Shown one piece after another: positions 24,581-34,431 of a stretch of DNA of 64,000 nucleotides; the first letter of the stretch is position 1; every line of letters starts with the position of its first letter. Under the pieces are notes generated by a model, which was not told the DNA's origin, ran no database searches, and saw only the letters and a program-made list of their open reading frames with translations. The translations under genes and the position numbers were made by a program. This stretch comes from Bacillota bacterium (GTDB lineage: Bacteria > Sysuimicrobiota > Sysuimicrobiia > Sysuimicrobiales > Segetimicrobiaceae): assembly GCA_021324295.1 (NCBI GenBank), contig JAJPJJ010000075.1:1-64000 (forward strand), written 5' to 3'.

Positions 24581-26757
24581 CAGCACATCTCCTGCGGGTC
24601 CAGGTCGACCGTGAGGCGGCGGTCGCGCGGTCGCCCGCGGGCAGCGCCCGCCCCCCCCGCGCCGGCGAGCGCCGCGCGGGCCGCCTCGCGCACCGCCTCG
24701 GCGGTGGGCGCGCGGAGCACGCACTGGACGCGGAACCACGCGCGGCCGCCCGCGTCCAGGGCGGGCGCGGGGCCGAGGACCTCGACGCCGCGTTCGCGCG
24801 CGATCGCGCCCGCGCGGGCCGCAAGCTCGGCGGCGACCTCCCGGCTCCGCGCCGTCGCCACGAGGCGCGCCAGGTGCGCGTACGGCGGATAGCCGAGCTC
24901 CCGCCGCACCCGCAGCTCCTCCTCGTAGACCCGCTCGTCCTCGCCGGTGCGCAGCGCCGCGATCACCGGATGCTCGGGCACGCGCGTCTGGACGACCGCT
25001 TCGGGATCGGGCGGCCCCGCGGCCAGCGACAGCACGGCGCGGAGCTGCTGCAGCGCCCGCTCGGCCGCGCGGAAGTCGGGAAGGTAGAGGGCCGCGTCCG
25101 CGTCGATCACGCCGACGAGCGTCGGGCGGAGCCGCCGGGCCCGCAGCAGGAGCTGCGTGCCGACGAGGAGGCGGACGCGGCCGGTGGCGAACTCCTGGGC
25201 CACCGTGTCGAACTCGCGCGCGGTCTCACGGTCCACCCTCGCCGTCCGGACCGAAGGAAACACCCGGCGCACCACCTCCTGCACCCGCGCCGTGCCCGCG
25301 CCGAGCCACCACAGGGCCACGCCCCGGCACCGCGGGCAGACGTCGGGCGCCGGCCCGGCGCGGCCACACACCCGGCACCGGAGGGTTGCTCCTCGGTCGT
25401 AGGCCATCGGGATATCGCACCGGGCGCAGCGCACCGCAGCGCCGCACTCCCGACAGAGGAGAACGCGCGCGTACCCCACCCGGTTCACAAACAGCGCGAT
25501 CCGTCCGCCAGCCCGCAGGTGCCGGCGGATCGCGTCGATGAGCGGCTGCGCCAGCAGCCCGCGCCGGCGGGACCCCCGCCCATCCCGTGTGTCGACGATC
25601 ACCACACGCGGGCCCGCGGCGGCGGGCTCAAGCCGCGTGCACTCCATCTGCCCGGCGGCGGCGGCGGCGTAGGCCTCCACCGACGGCGTCTGCGTGCCCA
25701 GCACGACGCGTGCGCCCTCGATCTGCCCGCGGGCGAGGGCCACCGTGCGGGCGTGGTAGCGGGGGGCCGCGTCCGCCTTGTACGACGGATCGTGCTCGTC
25801 CTCCACCACGATCAGGCCGAGGCGGCTGAGCGGGACCCACAGCGCGGAGCGCGTGCCGACGACCGCGTCCGCCGCGCCGCCGTGGATCTCCCTCCAGGTG
25901 GCCCGGCGCTGCGACGGGGGCAGGTCCGAGTGGAACAGCGCCACCCGCATCCCGCCGGCGAGCCGGAGCCGGGAGGCGAGGTCGCTCGCCTGCGCGATCT
26001 CCGGAACCGTGATCAGCGCCTGCCGGCCGGATGCCACAGCAGCGGACGCCGCGGCGGCGATCCACCGGCGCCGCGCCTCGGCGTCGCCCCAAAGCAGCAC
26101 GGGCTGGCCGGCGGGCGCCGGCGCCGCGCCGCGCTCCGGCCGGCTCTCGCCGCGTGCTGCGCAGTCCCGGAGGGAGGCGGGGGGCGCATCGGCGAGCCGC
26201 ACGGCCCCCGCGGCGACGAGCCGCCGCAGCGACGCGCGCCCGCCCGCCCGCACGAGCTCGGCTACGGGGAGGCCATCGGGGGCGGCTGCGAGCGCCGCGA
26301 GGAGCGCCCGCTGCCGGCGCCCGGGCCGGCGAGCGCCGGCCGCGCCGTCCACGAGGATGGCGACCCGCGGACCGCAACGGCGCGTCGCGCGGGCCACCTC
26401 GGCGGGCACCAGGCACCGGACGGCGTCGAGGAGCGTCGCGAGGGTCTGCCGCGCGACCGTGCGCGCGAGCTCGAGGAGCGCCTCCGAGAACAGCGGCGTG
26501 GGATCGGGGACGTCCAGGAGATCGCGCAGCGCGCGGTCGCCCATCGGCGGGCATGGCCCGACCCCGAGGACGAACCCGTGCGCGATCCGGCGCCCGAGCG
26601 GCACGCGCACGCGCACGCCCACGCGGACACACGCCCCGAGCGGCGGCGGCACGCGGTACGTCAGCGGCCGGTCCGCGATCGGCGACGCGACGTCGAGCAG
26701 GACCTCCGCGCAGGCGGCGCCGGGCGGAGGTGTGGCGTGGACGGGGTCGTGCTCCAT
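24580..26757 (-). CDS. priA: Primosomal protein N' (PriA) lacking recognisable helicase motifs
   Basis: PriA restarts stalled replication forks. The 725-residue protein keeps the 3'-DNA-binding N-terminus (RPLTYRVPPPLG), the overall two-lobe architecture, all eight zinc cysteines (435, 438, 444, 447, 461, 464, 474, 477) and a family-like C-terminus. The ATPase motifs are lost. Where Walker A GVTGSGKT is expected it has LLWGDAEARR (221-230). Motif II is EDEH (319-322) rather than DEEH. The GTQM-x-x-KGHD motif reads GTQLLLRARRLR. The VAGRAGR arginine motif reads VLSLAAG. Actinobacterial PriA is likewise annotated as lacking helicase activity. A structural loading role without unwinding is likely. 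The start ATG 26757 has AGGAGG close upstream. Confidence 0.92.
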   Translation of the reverse strand: MEHDPVHATPPPGAACAEVLLDVASPIADRPLTYRVPPPLGACVRVGVRVRVPLGRRIAHGFVLGVGPCPPMGDRALRDLLDVPDPTPLFSEALLELARTVARQTLATLLDAVRCLVPAEVARATRRCGPRVAILVDGAAGARRPGRRQRALLAALAAAPDGLPVAELVRAGGRASLRRLVAAGAVRLADAPPASLRDCAARGESRPERGAAPAPAGQPVLLWGDAEARRRWIAAAASAAVASGRQALITVPEIAQASDLASRLRLAGGMRVALFHSDLPPSQRRATWREIHGGAADAVVGTRSALWVPLSRLGLIVVEDEHDPSYKADAAPRYHARTVALARGQIEGARVVLGTQTPSVEAYAAAAAGQMECTRLEPAAAGPRVVIVDTRDGRGSRRRGLLAQPLIDAIRRHLRAGGRIALFVNRVGYARVLLCRECGAAVRCARCDIPMAYDRGATLRCRVCGRAGPAPDVCPRCRGVALWWLGAGTARVQEVVRRVFPSVRTARVDRETAREFDTVAQEFATGRVRLLVGTQLLLRARRLRPTLVGVIDADAALYLPDFRAAERALQQLRAVLSLAAGPPDPEAVVQTRVPEHPVIAALRTGEDERVYEEELRVRRELGYPPYAHLARLVATARSREVAAELAARAGAIARERGVEVLGPAPALDAGGRAWFRVQCVLRAPTAEAVREAARAALAGAGGAGAARGRPRDRRLTVDLDPQEMC

Positions 26758-26797
26758 GCGCCTCCTCGCACGCCGTGCGGGATCGACCGGGGAGAGG

Positions 26798-27370
26798 TCA
26801 GCGACCCGCGCTCGCGCCCAGCAGCTCGACGATCTCGGCGACGATCGCGTCCGGCTCCACCATCCGGCCCAGACCCACTTTGCCCGAGGCCAGCTCACCC
26901 CGCGCCGGGCCGGCGATCCGCACGCCCCTGGCGCGCAGGCGCTCGGTGTTCTCCCGCACCGCGGCGGATTCCGCCATCGCGTCGCTCATCGCCGGCGCGA
27001 GCAGGATGGGCGATCGGGTCGCGAGCGCCGTGGCGCACACGACGTCGTCGGCGAGCCCGACCGCGAGCCGGGCCAGCATGTCCGCCGTCGCCGGAGCGAC
27101 GACGTAGAGATCGGCGCGCTCGCCGAGGGCGACATGCGGCTCGTCCCACGGCGAGTCGGGCGCCCACATGTCCGTGACCACCGGGTGGCGCGAGAGCGCC
27201 CGGAACGTCGCCGGCCCGACGAACCGGGCCGCCGCGGGGGTCATCGCGACATACACATCGGCGCCCTCGCGGAGAAGCAGGCGGACGAGGGTCGCGGCCT
27301 TGTACGCCGCGATGCTGCCGCAGACGCCGACGACGATCGTCCGGCCTTCGAGCCGCCTGTCCGCGGTCAC
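26798..27370 (-). CDS. CoaC-like flavoprotein (phosphopantothenoylcysteine decarboxylase family) with altered active site
   Basis: 190-residue single-domain HFCD flavoprotein. The FMN-binding GVCGSIAAYKAATLVRLL, the catalytic His79 in EPHVALGERAD, and VAPATADMLARLAVGLADD are present. Two residues needed for CoaC chemistry are changed: the PAMN Asn is Ser129 (LAPAMSDAM), and the cysteine of the ACG loop is Ser162 (GELASGKVGLGRM). The usual CoaB ligase domain is absent. By position (after remA and a nucleotide kinase, before priA) it occupies the coaBC slot. Either the enzyme is an unusual decarboxylase or it has a different substrate. The GTG at 27370 overlaps the kinase stop (GTGA). Frames extending to 27499 lie over the kinase gene. 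Confidence 0.85.
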   Translation of the reverse strand: MTADRRLEGRTIVVGVCGSIAAYKAATLVRLLLREGADVYVAMTPAAARFVGPATFRALSRHPVVTDMWAPDSPWDEPHVALGERADLYVVAPATADMLARLAVGLADDVVCATALATRSPILLAPAMSDAMAESAAVRENTERLRARGVRIAGPARGELASGKVGLGRMVEPDAIVAEIVELLGASAGR

Positions 27371-27960
27371 GGCGACCGCCCTGACCCCGTCGCTCCGCAC
27401 GAGTGGCTGTCCACCGGGCGGTGCGGGGGGACCGAGCGGTCCGGCCGCACCGTCCGCGCCAGGTGCAGCAGCGCGTCGGCAAGGTGCTCCGGCTGCCACA
27501 GCCCGGTATCGACGACGAGATGGTAGCGCGCGAGATCGGCGAGGTCGATGTGGTAGATCTCCCGGTACCGCCGGCGCTCACTCTCCTCGCGCGCGCGGAC
27601 CTCGCGGGCGGCCGTGTCCGGGTCGAGGCCGTCCCGGGCAGCCACCCGCTCGACCCGCACCGCGAACGGCGCCCGAAGCCAGATTCGCAGGTCGCCGTCG
27701 ATCAACCAGCCGCTGAGGCGACTGTCCACCAGGATGTCGCCCGCCCGGGCGGCCTCGATCTGGAACTCGTCAAGCGCCCGGTCGATCGCCGCATCCTGTT
27801 CCGCCATGCGGCCCAGCGCCGCAAGGCTCACCGCCCGCCGCCGCGCTTCTTCGCGGAACACATCCCCCGCGGACAGGTAGCGCAGGCCCAACGAACGGGC
27901 CAGCAGGCGGGCAACTGTGCTCTTGCCCGCGCCGATCTCCCCGCTGACCGTCACGATCAT
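27367..27960 (-). CDS. Archaeal-type cytidylate kinase family protein
   Basis: 197 residues. P-loop [15 protein letters not shown] at 7-21, then [14 protein letters not shown]. The segment [20 protein letters not shown] resembles the archaeal CMP kinase motif (V-x-SRLAGW). The lid-like [17 protein letters not shown], then [11 protein letters not shown], completes the resemblance. The family phosphorylates CMP/dCMP. In the conserved yloC-remA-x-coaBC-priA order the gene here is normally guanylate kinase; no GMP-kinase features are visible. A 30-residue Arg/Pro/His-rich tail follows the domain. Start ATG 27960 overlaps the remA stop as ATGA. Confidence 0.85.
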   Translation of the reverse strand: MIVTVSGEIGAGKSTVARLLARSLGLRYLSAGDVFREEARRRAVSLAALGRMAEQDAAIDRALDEFQIEAARAGDILVDSRLSGWLIDGDLRIWLRAPFAVRVERVAARDGLDPDTAAREVRAREESERRRYREIYHIDLADLARYHLVVDTGLWQPEHLADALLHLARTVRPDRSVPPHRPVDSHSCGATGSGRSP

Positions 27961-28259
27961 TGGTGGCCGGGGACGGGCGACTCGGTGGCTTCTTCCTCCT
28001 CCTCCGCGGGCACCGCCTCCTTGCTCGTGAACCGGTGGGCCACCGTCTCCGGCTGGACCGCGGACAGCACGACGTGCCCGCTGTCGGTGATGACGACCGC
28101 GCGCGTTCGCCGGCCGTAGGTCGCGTCGATCAGGATCCCCTTGTCGCGAGCCTCCTGGATGATCCGCTTGATCGGCGCGGAGTCGGGGCTCACGATCGCG
28201 ATGATGCGATTGGCAGCCACGATGTTGCCGAAACCGATATTGATGAGCCGCGTATCCAT
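27957..28259 (-). CDS. remA: RemA-family DNA-binding regulator
   Basis: 100 residues. The conserved N-terminus reads [20 protein letters not shown], then [36 protein letters not shown] and [13 protein letters not shown], the complete RemA/DUF370 fold. In Bacillus RemA forms ring-shaped oligomers and activates matrix and osmoprotection genes. The tail carries an acidic run ([10 protein letters not shown]) that is not part of the fold. The ATG at 28259 fits AAGG spacing better than the GTG six bases upstream. It is in its classical place between yloC and the kinase. Confidence 0.95.
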   Translation of the reverse strand: MDTRLINIGFGNIVAANRIIAIVSPDSAPIKRIIQEARDKGILIDATYGRRTRAVVITDSGHVVLSAVQPETVAHRFTSKEAVPAEEEEEATESPVPGHQ

Positions 28260-28299
28260 GGCCACCGCCCTTCTCGGCCGATCGCGACGGGAGCCCCGC

Positions 28300-29178
28300 C
28301 TACTCGACGTTTTGGACCTGCTCGCGCAGGCTCTCGAGCTCGCCCTTGATCGCGATCACGCGCCGGGTGATCTCCAGGTCGTTGGCCTTGCTGCCGATCG
28401 TGTTGATCTCCCGCCCCATCTCCTGCAGGATGAACTCCAGCGTGCGGCCGACGGCGCCACCGGAGGCGAGCGTCGTCTGGAACTGCGCGACGTGGCTCCG
28501 AAAGCGCGTGAGCTCCTCGGTGATGTCGCAACGGTCGGCAAACAGGGCGACCTCGGTCGCCAGGCGCCCGGCATCCACCGGCGTCGCGCCGGCCAGCTCC
28601 GCCACGCGCCGGCTCAGCCGGGCGTGATAGTCCTGGACGACCTGCGGGGCGCGCGCCTCGATCGCCGCGATGTGGCCGGCCAGCCGCTCCATCCTCTCGA
28701 GCATATCGGCCGCGAGCCGGGCCCCCTCCGTCTCGCGCATCGCGATCAGCCGGTCCAGCGCCACGCCGACGCCCGCGGCGATCGGGGGCCAGGCCGCTTC
28801 CAGATCCTCGCGCTCCTCCTCGATCCGGATGAGCTCGGGGAGGGAGACCAGCGCGGAGAGATCCAGCGTCTCGGAGATCGAAAAAGCCTGTTTCAGGTCG
28901 TTTAGGACGCTGGCGTACGCTCTGGCCAGGTCGAGGTCGGCTCTAACCGTCCGCGGTCGCTTTCCGTGGTCCTCCCGGATTATAGCAACCTCGACCCGCC
29001 CCCGCAAGATTCGCCCCTGCACCAGGCCGCGCGCGCGGTCCTCGAGGGCCGCGAGGTCGCGTGGCAGGCGCACGACGACGTCGCAAAACCGGTGATTGAC
29101 GGACCGGATCTCGACCGTGTAGCGGCCGATCGCCGTCGTGATCTCCCCCGCACCGAACCCCGTCATGCTGCGCGCCAT
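28300..29178 (-). CDS. yloC: YicC/YloC-family endoribonuclease
   Basis: 292 residues. N-terminus [12 protein letters not shown], then [18 protein letters not shown], and the conserved C-terminus [29 protein letters not shown]. YicC-type proteins are ribonucleases involved in small-RNA turnover. The ATG at 29178 follows a GGGGGGGAG site by 4 bases. It starts the minus-strand operon yloC-remA-kinase-coaC-priA-def-fmt, diverging from rqcH. Confidence 0.95.
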   Translation of the reverse strand: MARSMTGFGAGEITTAIGRYTVEIRSVNHRFCDVVVRLPRDLAALEDRARGLVQGRILRGRVEVAIIREDHGKRPRTVRADLDLARAYASVLNDLKQAFSISETLDLSALVSLPELIRIEEEREDLEAAWPPIAAGVGVALDRLIAMRETEGARLAADMLERMERLAGHIAAIEARAPQVVQDYHARLSRRVAELAGATPVDAGRLATEVALFADRCDITEELTRFRSHVAQFQTTLASGGAVGRTLEFILQEMGREINTIGSKANDLEITRRVIAIKGELESLREQVQNVE

Positions 29179-29289
29179 AGGACTCCCCCCCGGCCGCCCG
29201 CGCGTGCGGCGCCGGGGCACGCCAGAGAGTCCGGCGGCCGACGAGGAATCTCCTGCTCGCACGCGCGCCGCCTCGGGTGCGCCCTACGC

Positions 29290-29295
29290 TATACT
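29290..29295 (+). promoter_or_regulatory. Possible -10 element (TATACT) of rqcH
   Basis: TATACT lies 34 bases before the rqcH start in a GC-rich divergent gap. No clear -35 hexamer is found at the right distance. The overlapping minus-strand TATAGC could serve yloC. Confidence 0.4.
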
Positions 29296-29329
29296 CCGGT
29301 ACGGATAGATCGCGCACGCGGAGGCCGCG

Positions 29330-31084
29330 GTGGTCGACATCCCTTCGCCGTCGTTCGACGCGCTGGCTCTCGCCGCGGTTGCCTGCGAGCTGCGGGCCCA
29401 CGTGGGAGCGCGGTTTGCGGGCGTCCGCCAGGTGGCGCCCGACGCCATCGTGGTGAGCCTCGGGGGCGGCCGGCATGCGCACCACCTCTTCTGCTCGATC
29501 CATCCGCGGGTGGCGCGCGTGCACTTGGCGGCGCGGCCGGAGGCGACCGAGCGCCTCGCTCCGTTCGCCCTGCTGCTGCGCAGCCGCCTCGCGGAGGCGC
29601 GGCTGGCGGCCGTGGAGCAGCCGCCGTTCGAGCGGCTGCTGCGCCTCCGCTTCGACGCGCTCGGCGGACCGCTCGTGCTCGCCGCCGAGGTGATGGGCCG
29701 CCACAGTAACCTCATCCTGGCGGATGCGCGCGTCGTGCTCGGCGCGCTCAAGGTCGTCACGGAGCAGATGTCGCCACGCCGGCCGGTCCTGCCCGGCCGC
29801 CCGTACCTGCCTCCGCCGGCGGACCGCCCGCGGCCCGATACGGTGGACGCCGCCGCGCTCGACGCGCTGCTGACCGGCGACACGCCGCTCGAGCAGCGGC
29901 TCATGCGCGGGCTGCTCGGCGTGAGCCCTCCGGTCGCGCGCGAGATCGCGCTGCGCGCCGCCGTGGACCCGGCGGCGCCCGCCGGATCCGCGCGGGCCGC
30001 CCGCGACCGCATCGAGGCGGTCCTCCGCGAGCTGCGCGAGGTGGTGCGGCGAGCCGCGTTCGCCCCGACGATCTACGAGGCCCAGGGTCGTCCGGTGGCG
30101 TTCTCCGCGATCCCGCTCGCCGCCTACGCCGGCCTGGAGGCGCATCCCGCCGCGAGCATGAGCGAGGCCGTGGAGCGGTACTACCGGCACGCGGCCGCCG
30201 CAGACCCCCTGGACGAGCGGCGCCGCGCGCTCGGCTCCGCCGTGCGCGCGGCGCTCCACAGGACCGAAGCGGCGCTCGCGAGCAACCGGCAGGCGCTCGC
30301 CGAGAGCGAGCGCGCCGATCGCCTCCGCGTCATGGGCGAGCTGCTGCTGACGTACGGGAGCCGGGTGCGGCCCGGCCAGACCGCGCTCGCCGTCCCTGAC
30401 CACACCGCGGGCGGCGCGGAAGTGACGATTCCCCTCGATCCCGCGTTCGGGCCGGCGGAGAACGCGCAGCGGCTGTTCCGTCGCTACCAGAAGGCCCGGG
30501 CCGCCGCGCGCGCCATCCCCGCGCGGATCGCCCAGCTCGAGGCGGACGCCCGAGCCCTCCGCGAGGCGCTGGTGCAGATCGAGGCCGCCGGCTCAGCCGA
30601 CGATCTCTGGGAGATCCACGACGACCTGGCCGCGCGACGGATCCTGCGCCGCCCTCCGCGGACGCGCCCGCGCGCGCCGGCGGGGCCGCGCCGATGGCGC
30701 ACGGCGGGCGGCGCCGTGATCGTCGCCGGGCGCAGCGCCCGGGAGAACGACCACGTCACGTTTCACATCGCGGGCCCGGACGACCTCTGGTTCCACGCGC
30801 GGGGGGCACCGGGAGCGCACGTGGTGTTGAAGGGGACCCCGGAGCCGTCGGAGGCGGACGTCACCGCGGCGGCCGGGGTCGCGGCGTACTACAGCGAGGG
30901 ACGGCGCGCCGCGCAGGTCGCGGTGGACTGCGTCCCCCGCAAGCGCGTCCGCCGGCCGCCGGGCGCGCCGCCGGGCGTGGTCACATACGAAGGCGAGCGG
31001 ACGCTGCTCGTCGCCCCCGCCCTGCCGCCCTCCCCACCGCAGGCGGGCACGGGGAGGAGACGCGCAGCACGATCCGAGGCGTGA
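29330..31084 (+). CDS. rqcH: RqcH/NFACT ribosome quality-control protein
   Basis: Binds obstructed 50S subunits and recruits tRNA-Ala to add poly-Ala degradation tails. 584 residues: NFACT-N domain (DALALAAVACELRAHVGARF, then EVMGRHSNLILAD), HhH-like and coiled-coil middle with many Arg/Ala residues, and the C-terminal NFACT-R domain with SARENDHVTFHIAGPDDLWFHA-type sequence, GAHVVLKG and AAYYSEGR. The GTG at 29330 has CGGAGG 5 bases upstream. It stands alone on the plus strand. Confidence 0.95.
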   Translation: MVDIPSPSFDALALAAVACELRAHVGARFAGVRQVAPDAIVVSLGGGRHAHHLFCSIHPRVARVHLAARPEATERLAPFALLLRSRLAEARLAAVEQPPFERLLRLRFDALGGPLVLAAEVMGRHSNLILADARVVLGALKVVTEQMSPRRPVLPGRPYLPPPADRPRPDTVDAAALDALLTGDTPLEQRLMRGLLGVSPPVAREIALRAAVDPAAPAGSARAARDRIEAVLRELREVVRRAAFAPTIYEAQGRPVAFSAIPLAAYAGLEAHPAASMSEAVERYYRHAAAADPLDERRRALGSAVRAALHRTEAALASNRQALAESERADRLRVMGELLLTYGSRVRPGQTALAVPDHTAGGAEVTIPLDPAFGPAENAQRLFRRYQKARAAARAIPARIAQLEADARALREALVQIEAAGSADDLWEIHDDLAARRILRRPPRTRPRAPAGPRRWRTAGGAVIVAGRSARENDHVTFHIAGPDDLWFHARGAPGAHVVLKGTPEPSEADVTAAAGVAAYYSEGRRAAQVAVDCVPRKRVRRPPGAPPGVVTYEGERTLLVAPALPPSPPQAGTGRRRAARSEA

Positions 31085-31181
31085 GCGGCTCGTGCTGCGT
31101 CCTGTGAGTCCGGCGGGAGGCACGCACGTGGGGGGCGCGGCCTGCCCTCCGCCGTTCCAGCCACGCCCGCGCGACGGCGCG

Positions 31182-31778
<597 letters not shown>

Positions 31779-31784
31779 CTATAT

Positions 31785-32849
31785 CTACTCCGCCGCGCCG
31801 CCCGTGTCTATCGCCCGGCCGCCGGGCGGGGCCTCCGCCCGCGCCGCGTCGTCCTGCGGCGCGGCCCCGCCGGATGCTCCGGCGCGCAGGCGCGCGAGCA
31901 GGAGCGCCATGTCCTGGGGGATCGGCGCCGCGAACGCCATCGGCCGCCCGGTGCGCGGGTGGGTGAACTCCAGCCGCGCCGCGTGCAGCGCCTGCCGGCG
32001 CATCTCCGGGACGTGGGCGCGGCCGTACACGGGGTCGCCGAGGACCGGATGCCCGATGTGCGCGAGGTGCACGCGGATCTGGTGGGTCCGCCCCGTCTGG
32101 AGCCGGCACGCGACCAGCGTCGCGGCGGGGAAGCGCTCGAGCACGGTGTAGTGGGTCACCGCCTCGCGTCCCGCGGGCACGACGGCCATGCGCTTGCGGT
32201 GCACCGGATGCCGGCCGATCGGCGCCGAGACGGTGCCGGCGTCCCGCCGGACCCTCCCGCGCACGACCGCTAGGTACGTCCGGACCACCGTGCGGGCACG
32301 GAGCTGCGAGGCGAGCGAACGCTGCGCCGCCTCGGTCTTCGCGACGACGAGCAGCCCCGACGTATCCTTGTCCAAGCGGTGCACGATCCCCGGCCGGAGC
32401 GTGCCGCCGATCCCGGGCAGGTCGGGGACCCTCGCGAGCAGCGCGTTGACCAGCGTCCCCGACGGGTGGCCCGGCGCCGGGTGCACCGGCAGGCCCGCCG
32501 GCTTGTCGACGACGAGCAGATCGGCGTCCTCGTAGAGGATGCGGAGCGGGATCGGCTCTGGGGTGAGATCCGCCGGCGCGGGCGGCGGCACCAGCACGCG
32601 TACCCGCTGCCCGGCCCGGAGCCGGAAGGCGGCCTTCCGCGGCGTGCCGTCCACGAGGGTGCGCCCCTGGGCGGCCAGGCGCGCGATCCGAGCGCGCGAG
32701 AGCTCGGGGATGCGCTCGGCGATCGCCACATCGAGCCGGCGTCCCCGGTCCGGCTCCTCCGCGTCGAACTCCAAAGACGACTCGCGCGCTCCCGACGGGG
32801 CGCCGGGATCCGCCGCGGCGGGAGCGCCGACGTCAGTCGCGCGGCTCAC
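31785..32849 (-). CDS. rluD: RluA/RluD-family 23S rRNA pseudouridine synthase
   Basis: 354 residues. An N-terminal S4 domain (RRLDVAIAERIPELSRARIA), then the synthase domain with DKPAGLPVHPAPGH and the catalytic Asp in HRLDKDTSGLLVVAK. Further on are LQTGRTHQIRVHL and LGDPVYG. RluD-type enzymes modify helix 69. The 32 extra N-terminal and about 30 C-terminal residues are low-complexity. The GTG at 32849 overlaps the lgt stop by 17 bases. Confidence 0.94.
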   Translation of the reverse strand: MSRATDVGAPAAADPGAPSGARESSLEFDAEEPDRGRRLDVAIAERIPELSRARIARLAAQGRTLVDGTPRKAAFRLRAGQRVRVLVPPPAPADLTPEPIPLRILYEDADLLVVDKPAGLPVHPAPGHPSGTLVNALLARVPDLPGIGGTLRPGIVHRLDKDTSGLLVVAKTEAAQRSLASQLRARTVVRTYLAVVRGRVRRDAGTVSAPIGRHPVHRKRMAVVPAGREAVTHYTVLERFPAATLVACRLQTGRTHQIRVHLAHIGHPVLGDPVYGRAHVPEMRRQALHAARLEFTHPRTGRPMAFAAPIPQDMALLLARLRAGASGGAAPQDDAARAEAPPGGRAIDTGGAAE

Positions 32850-33696
32850 CGGCCCCCGCCTGCGCGGGCGCGTCGGTCGGCGGCCCCGCGTGCCGGTCGG
32901 CGAGGGCGCGGAGCTCCTCGCCGCGGTCCGGGCGGCCGGCTGCGCCGACGGCGAGATCGGGCGCCGCCGCTCCCGGCCGGCTCCTCCGCGTCCACACGAG
33001 CGCGCTCGCCAGGGCCACGAGGATGCTCACCGCCTGGGCAAGGGTGAGGGGACCGAGCACGCGCGGGCTGTCCATCCACACCTCGACGATCGCCCGGCCG
33101 GCCGCGTAGAGGAACAGAAACGCCCACAGCAGCGCGCCGGGCGCGTGCGGCCGCCTCTCGGCCCACCGCAGCAGGCCGAAGACGATCAGCGCCATCGCCA
33201 GCAGGTAGAGCTGCGTCGGGTGCCGCGCCTCCCCAAACAGCGTGACCGCCCAGGGGACGCTCGCGGGCCGGCCGTAGTTGAGCCCGTACAGCAGCGTGCC
33301 GATCATCGCGATCGCGTATCCCACGGCCAGGCCGGGGGCCGCCGCGTCCGCGAGCTGGCCCAGGCTCCAGCCGCGGCGCCGGCTGTACAGCCACGCCACG
33401 AGAGCGCCGCCGGCCAGCGCGCCGTAGAACGTCAGCCCGGCGTCCTTCCAGATCGTCACCACGCGCATCGGGTCTCCCGCAAAGTCGCGGAGGTTCACCA
33501 GCACATACCCGATCCGGGCGCCTACGACCCCGCCGATGATGGCGTACAGGCTGAGGTCCAGCACCTCGCCGGGATCCCATCCGAACCGGCCGGTCCGCGC
33601 CCGCAGCACCAGGATCCCGGCGACGAACGCCAGGAGCAGGAACACGCCGAACGAGGACACGGGAAACGGCCCGAGTTGGAAGAGTACCGGTTTCAT
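32833..33696 (-). CDS. lgt: Prolipoprotein diacylglyceryl transferase
   Basis: First enzyme of lipoprotein maturation, moving diacylglycerol to the lipobox cysteine in the membrane. 287 residues with seven helices. The Lgt signature GARIGYVLVNLRDFAGDP, then GLTFYGALAGG with the essential residues, and RHPTQLY are present. The last 50 residues are a low-complexity cytoplasmic tail. The ATG at 33696 follows AAAGGAACGG. It pairs functionally with lspA upstream. Confidence 0.96.
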   Translation of the reverse strand: MKPVLFQLGPFPVSSFGVFLLLAFVAGILVLRARTGRFGWDPGEVLDLSLYAIIGGVVGARIGYVLVNLRDFAGDPMRVVTIWKDAGLTFYGALAGGALVAWLYSRRRGWSLGQLADAAAPGLAVGYAIAMIGTLLYGLNYGRPASVPWAVTLFGEARHPTQLYLLAMALIVFGLLRWAERRPHAPGALLWAFLFLYAAGRAIVEVWMDSPRVLGPLTLAQAVSILVALASALVWTRRSRPGAAAPDLAVGAAGRPDRGEELRALADRHAGPPTDAPAQAGAGEPRD

Positions 33697-33972
33697 CGCT
33701 CACCGTTCCTTTCCGCGAGACGATGGCGTGCGAAAGGTGGCTTCGGCCCCGCCTCTCGTGCCTCATTGAGCTTAGCAGGATCGCCGGCCTCAGGCAATTG
33801 CGCGGCCCGAGGGCGCCGGCCCGCGGCGCTCGCGCCGCGCGGCCGCCTCTCGTCGCCGCCGGATGCCGGAAACGACGGCGCGGGCGCCGCCTCCGGCGGG
33901 AGGCGCAGGGGACTCCCGCGGCGAGGCCGCCGGGGTGCCATGCAGGGCGTATCGTGCGGTCCTCGGGACCGC

Positions 33973-34431
33973 CTAACCGCGCGAGCGCTCGGATCGCGAG
34001 AGGGCGAGCAGCAGGAGGCCGGCGCCGATCACCACCGCGGTATCGGCCACGTTGAACACCGGCCAGACGTGCAGGTCGAGATAGTCGAGCACGTAACCAA
34101 ACCGCAGGCGCTCCACGATGTTCCCGAGCGCGCCGCCCAGCATGAGCCCGACGCCCCACTGGCCCGCCGCGCTGCCGGACCACGCCGCCCTGTTGTAGAG
34201 CAGCACGCCCAGCACCGCCACCGCGAGGCCGACGACGGGCGCCGGCCCCAGGCCGGAGAGCAGCCCGAACGCCACGCCGGTGTTGCGGAGCGTGGTGAGG
34301 GACAGGACATGCGGCACCACGACGTGCTCGTGGCCGACCGGGAGCGACGTGCGGACGAGCCCGCCTGTGAGCTGGCTCGCCGCCACGGCCGCCAGGAGCC
34401 CCGCGATCAGCGCCGGGATCGGACGCCTCAA
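33973..34431 (-). CDS. lspA: Signal peptidase II (lipoprotein signal peptidase)
   Basis: Cleaves prolipoproteins after Lgt action. 152 residues, four helices. The family blocks are LRNTGVAFGLLSG, GGALGNIVERLRFGYVLDYLDL and FNVADTAVVIG with the catalytic Asp pair. The TTG start at 34431 is chosen because it overlaps the dksA-like stop as TTGA and gives the normal length. No better start exists before the first helix. The 276-bp gap to lgt contains no gene. Confidence 0.92.
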   Translation of the reverse strand: MRRPIPALIAGLLAAVAASQLTGGLVRTSLPVGHEHVVVPHVLSLTTLRNTGVAFGLLSGLGPAPVVGLAVAVLGVLLYNRAAWSGSAAGQWGVGLMLGGALGNIVERLRFGYVLDYLDLHVWPVFNVADTAVVIGAGLLLLALSRSERSRG

